Assembly (NCBI RefSeq): GCF_025971925.1
Contig: NZ_JAPDHV010000003.1
Coordinates: 445,558 to 509,557, forward strand
DNA length: 64,000 bases
Source of the DNA: Chryseobacterium oryctis
GTDB taxonomy: Bacteria; Bacteroidota; Bacteroidia; Flavobacteriales; Weeksellaceae
Reading direction: 5' to 3'
A program made the translations under genes and the position numbers. This document shows positions 27,263-36,737 of this stretch, in pieces. The notes under the pieces are model-generated. The model did no database searches. It was not told the origin of the DNA and saw only the letters and a program-made list of their open reading frames with translations. The first letter of the stretch is position 1. Each line of letters opens with the position of its first letter.

Positions 27263-27667
27263 TTACGCTCCAGGCCATAGACCTTCATAAGCTGCATTTC
27301 CGTAGTTGATTTTCTCTGCACTTACTACGAAGCTGATTAGCATACTGTTTTCGTCTACTGCATCAAAGTCTACTTCGTGCTGAATTACATATCCGTTTTC
27401 CCAGTTCAAAGTAATCAATGTGCCTTCTTCGTGAGATTTGTTGAATGTGATTTCTCCTTGTGTTGGCTTATATTTCCCGTTTAATAAACTTTCAAGAATA
27501 TCAGATTTCTCTGTTGCTTCAATTGTAAGCTTAATAAGAGCGTTTGAAGGATCTGAAGCTACTCTTCCCGATACATCTGTAGATCTGGATACGCTATAGT
27601 TTAGCTTTAATAATTTCTGACCTTCTCCTCCGTTGAATTTTAAGATTCCTCTTGAATTTGCTGCCAT
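27263..27667 (-). CDS. tssD: Hcp-type tube protein TssD, copy 2
   Basis: 134 residues; differs from copy 1 only by Ala for Ser and Leu for Ile close to the C-terminus (GNAAYEGLWPGA). Two nearly identical genes in the same island may serve gene dosage for the abundant tube subunit. It is preceded by the same promoter box and dyads as copy 1 and followed by its own terminator. Confidence 0.95.
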   Translation of the reverse strand: MAANSRGILKFNGGEGQKLLKLNYSVSRSTDVSGRVASDPSNALIKLTIEATEKSDILESLLNGKYKPTQGEITFNKSHEEGTLITLNWENGYVIQHEVDFDAVDENSMLISFVVSAEKINYGNAAYEGLWPGA

Positions 27668-27705
27668 TTTCGTAAATTTTAATCGTTAATATTTTGTGAT
27701 TTGGT
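27263..27705 (-). repeat. Duplicated tssD unit, copy 2
   Basis: Partner of 15990-16432 in the same orientation. The coding region differs by scattered silent changes and two substitutions, and the leader is identical for about 40 bases. Confidence 0.85.
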
Positions 27706-27719
27706 GATTGATTATGAGA

Positions 27720-27727
27720 CAAAGATA
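27720..27727 (-). promoter_or_regulatory. -7 promoter box of tssD-2
   Basis: TATCTTTG on the minus strand, 52 bases before the ATG, as in copy 1. The flanking bases differ from copy 1, so conservation of the box is meaningful. No good -33 element is visible. Confidence 0.75.
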
Positions 27728-27776
27728 AAACGGCAAAATCAGTTTTAAAAATTTTAAATAAGCAATCTTAATTTTT

Positions 27777-27810
27777 GTAGTATTTCTACGATTTGATGTC
27801 GTAATTCTAC
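27777..27810 (-). promoter_or_regulatory. Tandem dyad operator upstream of tssD-2
   Basis: GTAGTATTTCTAC (27777-27789) and GTCGTAATTCTAC (27798-27810) start 21 bp apart and begin 50 bp upstream of the promoter box. Spacing is identical to the tssD-1 operator, while the DNA between operator and promoter is different. Confidence 0.7.
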
Positions 27811-27865
27811 GATACATGATTTAAAACACACCAGAAAACCCTTTATTAATAAAACATTAAGACAA

Positions 27866-28813
27866 TTAATCAATAATAAGACGAGTAAAGTTTTTTTCAC
27901 CAACATGATGAGTTGAATAATAAATTTCAGCCCTTTTTATAATACCTTTTTCTTGTTCAAGAATATATTTTCCTTTATAATCTGTCTTATTTTCCTCAGA
28001 ATACCCATTCTGTGAAAGAACCAGCTCCTGTGAATCATCATTTTTAACTTTTTGCTCAATATCCAGAAATATATCATCTGAAATCAATTGTTTGAAATGA
28101 GATTTACCATCCTTGAAATCATTTCTTATTGCTGCAAAATAAGTTTTAATAAATGTATCTTCTTTCATTCTTTTACTAAAAAGCTCTTCATTAAGAACAA
28201 CATATTCAAATTCATCAAGATAAATAGCTGCATACTGACCAGGAAACAAATCTTTTAATCTTTCTTTTATAGCCGAAAAATCGTCTGTGATTTCCTTTGA
28301 AAGACTTATACTTTTCAATTCTCCTTTTAAATTCGTTTTGATAATAATTTCACCTAAAGACTGAATACATTCTATTGCCAAATCGGTCATTTTAGAATCA
28401 TTATTACTCGAAATTTTATTTTTAAATAAATGGAAAATATGATTTTCATTTTCCTTACCCATCCATTTTACATCAATTTCAAAAGATAAAATATTGCCGG
28501 TAATACTTTTTTCATATTCTTTGGTTTCAAGAATTTCAAAAGAATATCTCTTGTGCAGATTTTCAGGATTAAACTCTATTTTAGGATTTTGAACAGAGCT
28601 TTTGAAGAGTGCATCATTTTTGGCATTAAACTCAACAACTTTAGTTACATCAGGAATCAAAAGTTTTTTTCCGGGAACCAAGTCATTCTCAATATAATCT
28701 AATCTGGAACAGTATTTATTATGATATTCCTTCAAGTATTCGGGATTCTCTAATTTTATATCCTCAGAGATACTTTCAAGAGTTTCCCCAGGAAGAATAA
28801 AATGAACAATCAT
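27866..28813 (-). CDS. LysM-domain protein of the T6SS island (possible adaptor)
   Basis: 315 residues from the ATG at 28813; the upstream extension needs a TTG. Residues 1-55 are a LysM (MIVHFILPGETLESI through GKKLLIPD). The rest (~75-315) is an unrecognised domain that follows the same pattern as the LysM protein at 9342-10427: a YSFE/YRCE strand, a KSI/EKI stretch followed by a charged helix, and a late strand with EKGIIKRAEI. There is no signal peptide. It lies after the lipoproteins of the peptidoglycan effector cassette and 199 bases before tssD-2. Confidence 0.65.
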   Translation of the reverse strand: MIVHFILPGETLESISEDIKLENPEYLKEYHNKYCSRLDYIENDLVPGKKLLIPDVTKVVEFNAKNDALFKSSVQNPKIEFNPENLHKRYSFEILETKEYEKSITGNILSFEIDVKWMGKENENHIFHLFKNKISSNNDSKMTDLAIECIQSLGEIIIKTNLKGELKSISLSKEITDDFSAIKERLKDLFPGQYAAIYLDEFEYVVLNEELFSKRMKEDTFIKTYFAAIRNDFKDGKSHFKQLISDDIFLDIEQKVKNDDSQELVLSQNGYSEENKTDYKGKYILEQEKGIIKRAEIYYSTHHVGEKNFTRLIID

Positions 28814-28868
28814 ATTTTTGGGTTTTTGGTTTATAAATAATTCAAGAATTTCTAACAAAAAAAAGACT

Positions 28869-30059
28869 TTAAAAGTCCTTTTTTTCTATTCCTAAGAGAG
28901 CAACTCCCCCCATTTTGGTTTCGTTCCAGACTCTTTTGAAATCTGAAATATTATAATAGTTGTTCTTTTTAAACTCCTTTTCGTATTCTTTTCCGTCAAT
29001 AGAGTTCAAAGAACTGAAAAATTGATACTGCAACCCTACTTTTTCACCTAACGTTTCTCCATAATAAGCGAGTTTACCCAAAATTTCGGCTTTTTTTGAG
29101 AAATTAAGCGGTGACTTTTTATTCAAAACTTCTTTTACAATATACTCCTGAATGGCTTTAAGATATTCGCTTTGTTCATATGGTTTTGAGTGAGAAATAA
29201 CATCAATAATTTCTTTATTAAAAACTACTTCTCCACTACACCGCTTATTCCAAAGTATTTTCTCGAGCTCATCCGGATGCTTATAATCAGTGTGCAAAAC
29301 AAAGGTTAACAGTTCAGGATCATTTACATATCCAAAAGATTTAACCAAGGATTTTAAAAACTCTTCGTCATTGGTTTTCAACCAAAGAAAATCGGGTTCA
29401 CTGTTATTAAAAAGGTATTTATTTCTGGCAACAAGAGATTTAATATTTTCATCTCTTTTCTGAGCCAAATCTTTTTCATCCATCCATTTTTTAATCGTTA
29501 TCACATCTCCGTTGCTGTTTTTGTAATCGTAAGGAAGTTTTTCTTCAAAATAAACCAGCTCAGGAAATTTATACTGATAATCAACCAACTCAGGAATCGC
29601 AAACAAAGGAGAGATAAAGCTACTTTTTTGATAAATAAACGCTCCATCATAATTGAAAAAATTATTTTTATAATAAGCAATCTCTTTACTACAAGGATTT
29701 ATTGCATTGATATAAAAATATTGCTCTTCTGATGCATTATCAATCTGAAATTTAAATACTTCTTTAATTTTCGCATGGAATTCTCCCTTTGTTAAAAACC
29801 TGAAACCATGCTGTTTCAATATATCCTTTACAATTTGTTCTTCCAGTTTTACATCAGCATCGGCATATTGAATTTGAAAATCTACTCCGTCTCCGACCGT
29901 TGACTTTGAACCTTTTTTTAGTTGGCTTTTTACAACACCTACTTCTTTATCAATCGAAACATTATTTTCCGACTTTGCATTAACCTCATTTTTAGACTCT
30001 TTCTGACATGAAGTCAATAACATCGCGAATAAAACTACAAGCATCAGTTCCTTTCTCAT
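28869..30059 (-). CDS. Large lipoprotein, candidate second immunity protein of the peptidoglycan effector
   Basis: 396 residues. The signal peptide ends at LLTSC (Cys about 18). The mature protein is mostly α-helical in appearance and has no family I recognise. It is separated by 127 bases from the SH3 lipoprotein that follows the effector. Since the effector appears to have two cell-wall-cutting domains, two envelope lipoproteins may each block one. This assignment is positional. Confidence 0.6.
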   Translation of the reverse strand: MRKELMLVVLFAMLLTSCQKESKNEVNAKSENNVSIDKEVGVVKSQLKKGSKSTVGDGVDFQIQYADADVKLEEQIVKDILKQHGFRFLTKGEFHAKIKEVFKFQIDNASEEQYFYINAINPCSKEIAYYKNNFFNYDGAFIYQKSSFISPLFAIPELVDYQYKFPELVYFEEKLPYDYKNSNGDVITIKKWMDEKDLAQKRDENIKSLVARNKYLFNNSEPDFLWLKTNDEEFLKSLVKSFGYVNDPELLTFVLHTDYKHPDELEKILWNKRCSGEVVFNKEIIDVISHSKPYEQSEYLKAIQEYIVKEVLNKKSPLNFSKKAEILGKLAYYGETLGEKVGLQYQFFSSLNSIDGKEYEKEFKKNNYYNISDFKRVWNETKMGGVALLGIEKKDF

Positions 30060-30186
30060 AAAGTTTATCTAGTTTTTCGTATGATTTCTTCATTTGATTT
30101 TTAAGTAAATAATTCGACTTATGTTTATGAGGGATAATTATAAAATTTCACATTGCTCTTTTTTGAGCCTTGATTTTTTATTGAAG

Positions 30187-31269
30187 TTAGATTGATTTTA
30201 CTCTGGTTTTATAAACATAACCTTCTTTACCTTCTTTTGTTTTCACCAAAAACCAATCTCCATAATTGTCTATCACCTCAATATGTTCTCCGGATTTTAT
30301 TTTTTGTAAAACCTCTGAAGTTGTTGTCTTATCTTTTCTAAGGTTGGTAAATCCGTCCTGATCTTCAATATGATTTTTTGAATACGAAGTGGTAATAAAT
30401 GCCAAAATCTGATCAATTTTAGAAAATGCAGGATCATAGTATTCTTCTGTGTCCAATTTGCCATTCAGCGCATCTTTGTACTTTTTCTTTTCCTTTGCCT
30501 GCTCTATTTCTTTTTTAGAGAAGATATAATTTTTACTTAAAATTTTAACCGCAGAAAAATCTTCCTGAGCTATCGCCGCATCCATCAACTTATCTGTAAC
30601 AACACGTTTGAAAGGATATTTGTTCACAAAATAGCCTAACCAATCACTATTGACAAATCTTTCATTATTGCTGAAAGTTTCATTATTGATCAACAACAAC
30701 AAATCATCAACGCTAAAATCTGTCGGCTCTGGATTTGACGATTCAAAAGCCGTTAATTTCGACTTGAACGCCACTATTTCCGGAGTATTTTTGGAAAGAT
30801 CTGCCGGTCCGAATTTAATATTGCTACCTTCATCAAAAAGTTCTGAAAAAGATACTGTTTCTGTACTATTTTGGTTATTCATTTTAGTCTGTTTTTTATT
30901 TAAATTTCTCCATTCATTAATTGATAAAATATTGCCAGAAACAACATCATCCACCAAAACCTGGTTGCAATCATTTTTGTTCACATAAAAAATAGTGTAG
31001 GTTTCCCAATGCAAATCTCCATTAAAACCTGTTTTTATGGTATAATATGGTTTATTTTTAATCTCCAGAGAATCTACAAGGAAAGACAACTGTTTTTTCC
31101 CCGATGTAAGTGAATCAACATATCTACTTTGCTTCTTTACTTCAGGTAACTCACTGACTGTAAACATAGCATTATCGCTATTACAATTTTTCACTTTAGA
31201 TTTCTGCCCGTCACAGCTATAGAAAAGTAAACAAAGTAAAAAAAGGAGCAGTTTATTTTTAAAATACAT
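30187..31269 (-). CDS. SH3-domain lipoprotein, probable immunity protein of the peptidoglycan effector
   Basis: 360 residues. The lipobox LFYSC places the lipid-anchored Cys at ~19. The middle (~130-290) is helical. The C-terminus (~300-360) is a bacterial SH3 domain (NLRKDKTTTSEVLQKI, then GDWFLVKTKEGKEGYVY), a fold that often contacts the cell wall. It lies 8 bases downstream of the effector, so they are probably cotranslated. Cell-envelope anchoring suits protection from a cell-wall hydrolase. Confidence 0.7.
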   Translation of the reverse strand: MYFKNKLLLFLLCLLFYSCDGQKSKVKNCNSDNAMFTVSELPEVKKQSRYVDSLTSGKKQLSFLVDSLEIKNKPYYTIKTGFNGDLHWETYTIFYVNKNDCNQVLVDDVVSGNILSINEWRNLNKKQTKMNNQNSTETVSFSELFDEGSNIKFGPADLSKNTPEIVAFKSKLTAFESSNPEPTDFSVDDLLLLINNETFSNNERFVNSDWLGYFVNKYPFKRVVTDKLMDAAIAQEDFSAVKILSKNYIFSKKEIEQAKEKKKYKDALNGKLDTEEYYDPAFSKIDQILAFITTSYSKNHIEDQDGFTNLRKDKTTTSEVLQKIKSGEHIEVIDNYGDWFLVKTKEGKEGYVYKTRVKSI

Positions 31270-31277
31270 ATTTCAAT

Positions 31278-33665
31278 TTATTTAAGTTTATCAAGAAGTT
31301 CGATGTCTTTTTTAATTTTATTTTTCTCTTCTTCTTTCTTTTCAATACATAGTTTATATTCAAGAATTGCCTTATAATCTTTAACAACTCCATTAAAAAT
31401 TCCTTTAATCAAAGTTTTATAATTCGGGTCTGTTGCATAGGCTCCCAGTTTTCCCTTATCCTGCATACCAACAAGGAAATCATCAATGGTTTTGGAGTCA
31501 TCCAAAATAGCATTGTATGCTTCATTATAATTTCTATCAAGCAATGAAAGATACCCTTCAAAACCTTTTTCAACAGTAGAGAAATTAGCAAAACCATCTG
31601 TAACATTCACTTTTTTACCATTTTCATATTCATGAGTTTTTAATGGTGACGAACCCAAATCTCCCTGCCCTTTAATATTCATTGGGTTATTATTAGGAAC
31701 AGCTAATTTGAAGCCATTTTCCTGTCTTCTTTGTGCCACCATATAAAGCCCTTTAAATTTGTTGGATTTCCCTTTACTTTCGACCAAATCTATGGCTGCT
31801 GTACCAAATTCTTTATAGAACTCTTCTCTTCCGTCTTTTTTAAGATTAAGTTTACAAGCATTGATTTCAGGAAGTGGGTCTATTAATACAAAAACTTTAA
31901 CTTCCTCTTTGTATGCTGAAGCTGCTACGGCTACTTTTCCACTGCTTGAATACCCTCTTCTTCCATAAACTCCTGTAAGCTCGGGAACAATACCTTCTAG
32001 ATAATTATTTAAAGCATGATAAATAAATTTATAATTTTCGGCATCCTGATTTGGATATTCTTTTGCACAACTTGGATGGGTTTCGCCATCAGAATTTCTA
32101 ATTCCGACACAACCAATAAGACCAGAGGATCTCCATGGATCAATTGATATTGAACTTCTGCTTCCTAAAGTCATTGCTCCGCTGGAAACTTCTTTTCCTA
32201 CATCATCCACTGTTTTTAAATTCGTAGCATTATCGGTTACAATTCTATATCTGAAACTTTCTTTCCCAGCATGATTCCATGCTTGCATGTATCTTATCCG
32301 ATAAAGGGAGGTAACAGTATTTGGTGGTAATGGCCCACTTTTTCCGTAATCTTTATTGTTTTTCTGAGCATGTCTGGCAACTGTTAAAACTTCAGATTCT
32401 GCATTTTCATGAGTTTTAAATTCCAAATCTTGTTTAAGTTTTTTTACAGCTTCACCAATTTTACTTCCTCGGTATATATACATTTTATAAAGAGGAAAAG
32501 CGCTGCTGGTTTTAGAAAGTTTTTTGCAATATAATTTATCACCTTCTTTATACTCTTCCATTCCATTATACCCTCCATGGTCAGGATGAGATGTTATTTT
32601 GCCTTTATTATCAACTTTTATTTCTGTTGCGATTTCACTTGAAATATAAATAACAGCCTCCTTCCCTAAGCCTACAACTTTAGGGAAAATTTCCTTCTTA
32701 ACCCCTCCAACTTTAGTCACTGTTTTACCATCTGGTTTTTGCAGAGTTGGCATTTGTTGCTGTACTATTTTTCCTTTAGACTCTACCCAATCCCAAAGCT
32801 CATTCCATTTATTTACAACAGATTCTGTAGCTATATCTATGATTCCTTTTTCCTCTTTTTTAGATTCCGGCTTCTGAGCAGCGGGTGAACCCTGCGCTTT
32901 AGGCTTCTGAGGAGTTGATGATGGCTGAGGTATATTACTTTTTGACGATGAAGAAGGTTTCGGAGATGCTACAGGTGGCTTATAATCAGGGTTTTTAACA
33001 TCGATATTATCCGTAGCATGTTTTTTATCCCGATAGTATTCTACTGTGACATAAAATTCCAGTTCTTTCGCATCTGTTTCTCCCTGCATTGCTTTTTGCA
33101 TCAAAGCTTTAGTGAGCACAAATTCTACCTGAGCCAATCCATTGTTACCAACTGTACCTTTTTTAGAATCAACAAATAAATTTTTAGAATTATGTCCAGA
33201 ACCTTTAGCATCGTCTTCCCATAATGTAAACACCAAGTCCTTTCCTGCTAAACTTACTGTATGTGCTTTTGCCACAAGCTTTTCTCTGTAACTAAAGGTA
33301 TTTCCTTTAGAGTCATCCACATAATGTAATTCAACTTTATTAATTTTTGGAATTTCCGCCTGCTGTGGATTGATATTAATAGTTGTAGCACCACTTCCCT
33401 CTGGTTCATAAAGATATGCCTCTAAACGATATGAATGTCTGTCTGCAACTTCACCAAAAGTAAAACTTCCGTCTCCTTTTTTCTTGATATTTGTAGTCGT
33501 GAACTGTCCATTAGAACGTTTCTTGAATAATTCCCAAGTAACCAAAGCCGGATTTCTTTTCTCCTTTGGTGTACCAGGATACCATTCAGTAACAGTATAA
33601 ACAGTTTTTTCACCTACTTTCGGAGCAGAATTTCCTGAAATTTTTGAAACTCCTTGTTTTGCCAT
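31278..33665 (-). CDS. Bifunctional T6SS peptidoglycan effector (Tlde1-like plus glucosaminidase)
   Basis: 795 residues with no signal peptide. Two Ig-like β domains (~15-100 and 104-225) are followed by a Pro/Ser/Lys linker (226-270). The middle region (~330-600) has SGPLPPNT (443-450) and IGCVGIR (517-523), reminiscent of the L,D-transpeptidase-like Tlde1/DUF2778 motifs, although the usual His-Gly before the Cys motif is not clear. The C-terminal domain (~620-765) resembles endo-β-N-acetylglucosaminidase (GH73): Glu649 in QRRQENGF, then NNNPMNIKG. It lies 18 bases after the DUF4280 spike gene, which probably caps the VgrG that delivers it. The glucosaminidase call is firm; the middle domain is tentative. 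Confidence 0.8.
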   Translation of the reverse strand: MAKQGVSKISGNSAPKVGEKTVYTVTEWYPGTPKEKRNPALVTWELFKKRSNGQFTTTNIKKKGDGSFTFGEVADRHSYRLEAYLYEPEGSGATTININPQQAEIPKINKVELHYVDDSKGNTFSYREKLVAKAHTVSLAGKDLVFTLWEDDAKGSGHNSKNLFVDSKKGTVGNNGLAQVEFVLTKALMQKAMQGETDAKELEFYVTVEYYRDKKHATDNIDVKNPDYKPPVASPKPSSSSKSNIPQPSSTPQKPKAQGSPAAQKPESKKEEKGIIDIATESVVNKWNELWDWVESKGKIVQQQMPTLQKPDGKTVTKVGGVKKEIFPKVVGLGKEAVIYISSEIATEIKVDNKGKITSHPDHGGYNGMEEYKEGDKLYCKKLSKTSSAFPLYKMYIYRGSKIGEAVKKLKQDLEFKTHENAESEVLTVARHAQKNNKDYGKSGPLPPNTVTSLYRIRYMQAWNHAGKESFRYRIVTDNATNLKTVDDVGKEVSSGAMTLGSRSSISIDPWRSSGLIGCVGIRNSDGETHPSCAKEYPNQDAENYKFIYHALNNYLEGIVPELTGVYGRRGYSSSGKVAVAASAYKEEVKVFVLIDPLPEINACKLNLKKDGREEFYKEFGTAAIDLVESKGKSNKFKGLYMVAQRRQENGFKLAVPNNNPMNIKGQGDLGSSPLKTHEYENGKKVNVTDGFANFSTVEKGFEGYLSLLDRNYNEAYNAILDDSKTIDDFLVGMQDKGKLGAYATDPNYKTLIKGIFNGVVKDYKAILEYKLCIEKKEEEKNKIKKDIELLDKLK

Positions 33666-33683
33666 TGTAAACTGTTTTTAATG

Positions 33684-34190
33684 TTAGTAAGCATCTATTT
33701 CATTTTCCATCACAGCGTCTTTGAAGTCATTCATTTTCACTAAAGGATTCACATGCTCTACAGTTTTACTATCAGCATTTTTCACATTTTGTTTACTCAT
33801 TTCTCCTCTTTGCCCATGATCTTTTATGGTAATTTTACCACCTATTGTACATTGCAGCTCTGAAATTTCGGTTACACAACTCTTGCCCATAACCTTTACT
33901 TTTTCATAAGTTTTCTGCCATTTTCCTGCAGGTGCATAAGAGCATGGAAGATAACCTCCTGTAGTTGGTTTTAATTTACATTTTCCAAAACTGGGACCCG
34001 AAGGATTGAATTGTAAATCTTCATCCGTTACAGCAAGATAATCTGCAACACCTTCAGAATCATTCCAAAAATGCTTCTGGTGAGTTGTTACTTTGTATTG
34101 TGGAAATTGATCGCCCTGATTACATTGAGCCTTACCTTTCTGGACGACAAAATGTTTGCCGTCATGGGGTGATGATGCTTGAGTTGACAT
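33684..34190 (-). CDS. DUF4280 PAAR-like spike-tip protein
   Basis: 168 residues. The pattern is that of DUF4280: FVVQKGKAQCNQGD near the start, a YLAVTDEDLQFNP stretch, GKCKLKP, YLPCSYAP, and SELQCTIGGKITI. The paired cysteines suggest a metal-stabilised cone. DUF4280 proteins replace classical PAAR tips in T6SSiii and cap the VgrG trimer. It is the first gene of the effector cassette and has its own possible promoter box TATCTTTG (34213-34220, minus strand) 22 bases upstream. Confidence 0.9.
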   Translation of the reverse strand: MSTQASSPHDGKHFVVQKGKAQCNQGDQFPQYKVTTHQKHFWNDSEGVADYLAVTDEDLQFNPSGPSFGKCKLKPTTGGYLPCSYAPAGKWQKTYEKVKVMGKSCVTEISELQCTIGGKITIKDHGQRGEMSKQNVKNADSKTVEHVNPLVKMNDFKDAVMENEIDAY

Positions 34191-34284
34191 ATTCGTGTGA
34201 TTTGGGTATTACCAAAGATAGAAATTTTTTAACAAAAACATAAAAAAGCAGAAATAAATTTCTGCTTTTCAATATTACAAGTTA

Positions 34285-36684
34285 TTAATGTTTAGTGTAT
34301 TCAGGTTCTTCTACGTCCAACATCGTTGGCATAAAATACTCATTCAACCAATAAAATTCCTGCCCGTTTTGTTTTATTTTCACAGCAGGGTTATTCCTGT
34401 GGGTAAGCATTCTTTCTGCCAGTTTTTTATAATTACTGAAATAGTTCCTCACTGTTTCATTATTAATAATCTTAGATTTTTTCCATCCTCTAAGCTTATA
34501 TTTTGACATCAATTCTTCTTCTGAATTATCAAAACCTGTACTCACACCTACAGAATAAGACATCGGCTGTTCATACAAATTACCTTTATCTAAAAATTTA
34601 ACAGTAGGATTATATTTTTTCAAAAGTTTAATATATTCCCTGATTGCTCTTGATTGGCTAAAATCCGATCTTCCGGCTCCTGTTTTTTCATACACTTCAG
34701 CATAGAAAGCTTTTAGATTATCATATTCAGATTCTGAAATTAAAACTCCTTTTTCTAAACCAGGTTTATAATCTTTTAATTCTTTTGGAATATAACCTTT
34801 TACCAAAAACGGGCTTCCGTAATTGATTAACTGCGCAGCAATACCTGCCGGAACAGGGTTTGTAAGTCCAGGATAAAGATATTTATACTTCAAATCAACA
34901 TCTGTTCTACCTGCACCGACCGAAGAATGGAAATAATCGTTCAGAGATTTATCTATCGTGATATTGTCTAAAGTTACCTGAGAAATTAAACTATCAACAG
35001 ATTTTTTAAGGAATCCCGGAGTTGTAATATCTCCTTTTTTAGGAAAAATAACAAACCCTTGCCCCATACTTTGTTTAGGATAGTCTAAAGAGAAAAATCC
35101 CGCATCCCCTTCTACCAGATTAAAATTATTCTTAGTTAAAACATCATTTTGATTAATGATTTTCTGTTTTTTTAGTTCTGCAATGTTCTTAGCAGTATTC
35201 GTAACAACATTTTCTGAAAGCAAGACAAAATCATTATAAGTATCTGAAGTTCTTGCGCTTGTCTGGAACATTATCAATCTTGCCTGAGCCTGCGTTAAAG
35301 AATTAATCACGCCATACATATTTCCGTTTTGATTGGCCGAAGTTCCTACTGTAACTACAATATTTGTTTCGTCAGGAAAATTAGAAAGAAGATTTCCTGC
35401 TGCCATCAAACCTTCATTTACAGGTTGATATCCGCTATTGCTAGGGCAGTTCATTTCATTTGATTTTTGGTCAATGAATGTTGTAATTTTACTGTATTCT
35501 GTACTCAAAGGTGATACAGCAACATTATCTCCGCAAGAATTATTTTTATACAAAACAACCCCATATTTTATCTGATTAAAATACGAAGGTTTTTCGAATC
35601 TAAGCTGTAAATCCTGCAATAAAGATTTAACAATAGGTGCATAAGGTGCATTCGGAGCACTAATATCTAGCGTGAAAACAATATTGATTTTCTTATTTTT
35701 CTCTGTAATTTCACGATAACGATCAAAATAAATAGGCTCTCCTAAAACATTGAAAACGTAATTTTTGCTATAATCTAAAATATTTGTAAAATATTTGGTT
35801 TTAGAATCCGGTGTTGGAGTCTCATTCAAAGGAAGGCTAACCGGGAAAATATTATCTAAAGGAGGTCTTTTATTAACATCCGTTAAAAGAATTGCCGTTC
35901 TGTCTTCACCATCTCCCATACCAGGAGCTCCTTCATGGATTCCAAGAGAAGTTTCTGTAATTCCTGTTGTATTTTTCATTTTTACAGCAGAACGCTCTCC
36001 CCAAGCTGAAATTGCATTAGAACTTACCCATCCGTACAAGCTGGAATTAATGCTATCTAAATCAATAGTTGGTTTTTTACCTACCAAAAATCTCTTATTA
36101 TTTTCGGCTTGTTTATAAACATAAACCATTTGCCCGTTTGGTATTTTCACATTAGCCTGTTCTATCAAACTTGGCGAATTAAATACCATAATTGAATCAT
36201 TCTTATAATATCTTTCTGCACTTCTGATAACATCACTATTACTAGGAACAACAGCAACTCTTACAGGAAAGCCTGTTTTTTCATTTTTCAAAGAATTGCT
36301 CCAAAGAAGAAGATCAGATTCGGGAATCCAGCCGTATGTTTTGATCTGTTTCGACGAAACTTTTTTCATTAAAGCATCTGGAATATATTCCGCAACCTTT
36401 ACCATTCCGTCTCTATGTTTTAAAACCATTAAAGGCTCTAAAAACTTAACTTCTTTATATGATTTTTCATCACTTTTATCCAAATATGCCGTATTTCTTG
36501 AGCGATCAGAAATGGCAATCCACGGAACCGATTTTTTAGGGTATCCGTTAATTACCGGAGAATTATCAATTTGACCATATTGCGACGGTTCCGGAGTTTT
36601 TTTCGATGGTAATTTTACCTGACAGCTCATTAGCAACATTGAAACTCCTATATAATAAGCTGCTAGAGGAAATCTATTTTTCAT
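34285..36684 (-). CDS. tssR: T6SSiii lipoprotein TssR
   Basis: 799 residues. A lipoprotein signal ends at LLMSC (Cys about 21). The N-terminal part (~45-240) contains two SH3-like units (KVAEYIPDAL...YGWIPESDLLLW and NGQMVYVY...YGWVSSNAISAW). A von Willebrand A-like region follows (~330-480; INIVFTLDISAPNAP, then TNIVVTVGTSAN). Gene neighbourhood (PKD and TssO-like proteins upstream, PAAR-like downstream) and architecture fit TssR, a Bacteroidota-specific T6SS component probably in the periplasmic part of the envelope complex. The MIDAS-like DxSxP segment deviates from the classic DxSxS. Confidence 0.8.
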   Translation of the reverse strand: MKNRFPLAAYYIGVSMLLMSCQVKLPSKKTPEPSQYGQIDNSPVINGYPKKSVPWIAISDRSRNTAYLDKSDEKSYKEVKFLEPLMVLKHRDGMVKVAEYIPDALMKKVSSKQIKTYGWIPESDLLLWSNSLKNEKTGFPVRVAVVPSNSDVIRSAERYYKNDSIMVFNSPSLIEQANVKIPNGQMVYVYKQAENNKRFLVGKKPTIDLDSINSSLYGWVSSNAISAWGERSAVKMKNTTGITETSLGIHEGAPGMGDGEDRTAILLTDVNKRPPLDNIFPVSLPLNETPTPDSKTKYFTNILDYSKNYVFNVLGEPIYFDRYREITEKNKKINIVFTLDISAPNAPYAPIVKSLLQDLQLRFEKPSYFNQIKYGVVLYKNNSCGDNVAVSPLSTEYSKITTFIDQKSNEMNCPSNSGYQPVNEGLMAAGNLLSNFPDETNIVVTVGTSANQNGNMYGVINSLTQAQARLIMFQTSARTSDTYNDFVLLSENVVTNTAKNIAELKKQKIINQNDVLTKNNFNLVEGDAGFFSLDYPKQSMGQGFVIFPKKGDITTPGFLKKSVDSLISQVTLDNITIDKSLNDYFHSSVGAGRTDVDLKYKYLYPGLTNPVPAGIAAQLINYGSPFLVKGYIPKELKDYKPGLEKGVLISESEYDNLKAFYAEVYEKTGAGRSDFSQSRAIREYIKLLKKYNPTVKFLDKGNLYEQPMSYSVGVSTGFDNSEEELMSKYKLRGWKKSKIINNETVRNYFSNYKKLAERMLTHRNNPAVKIKQNGQEFYWLNEYFMPTMLDVEEPEYTKH

Positions 36685-36737
36685 CCTAATTTTCTTTTAT
36701 GATTGTGTCACTCAAAAGACATTTGAGTGTTAGTTTT

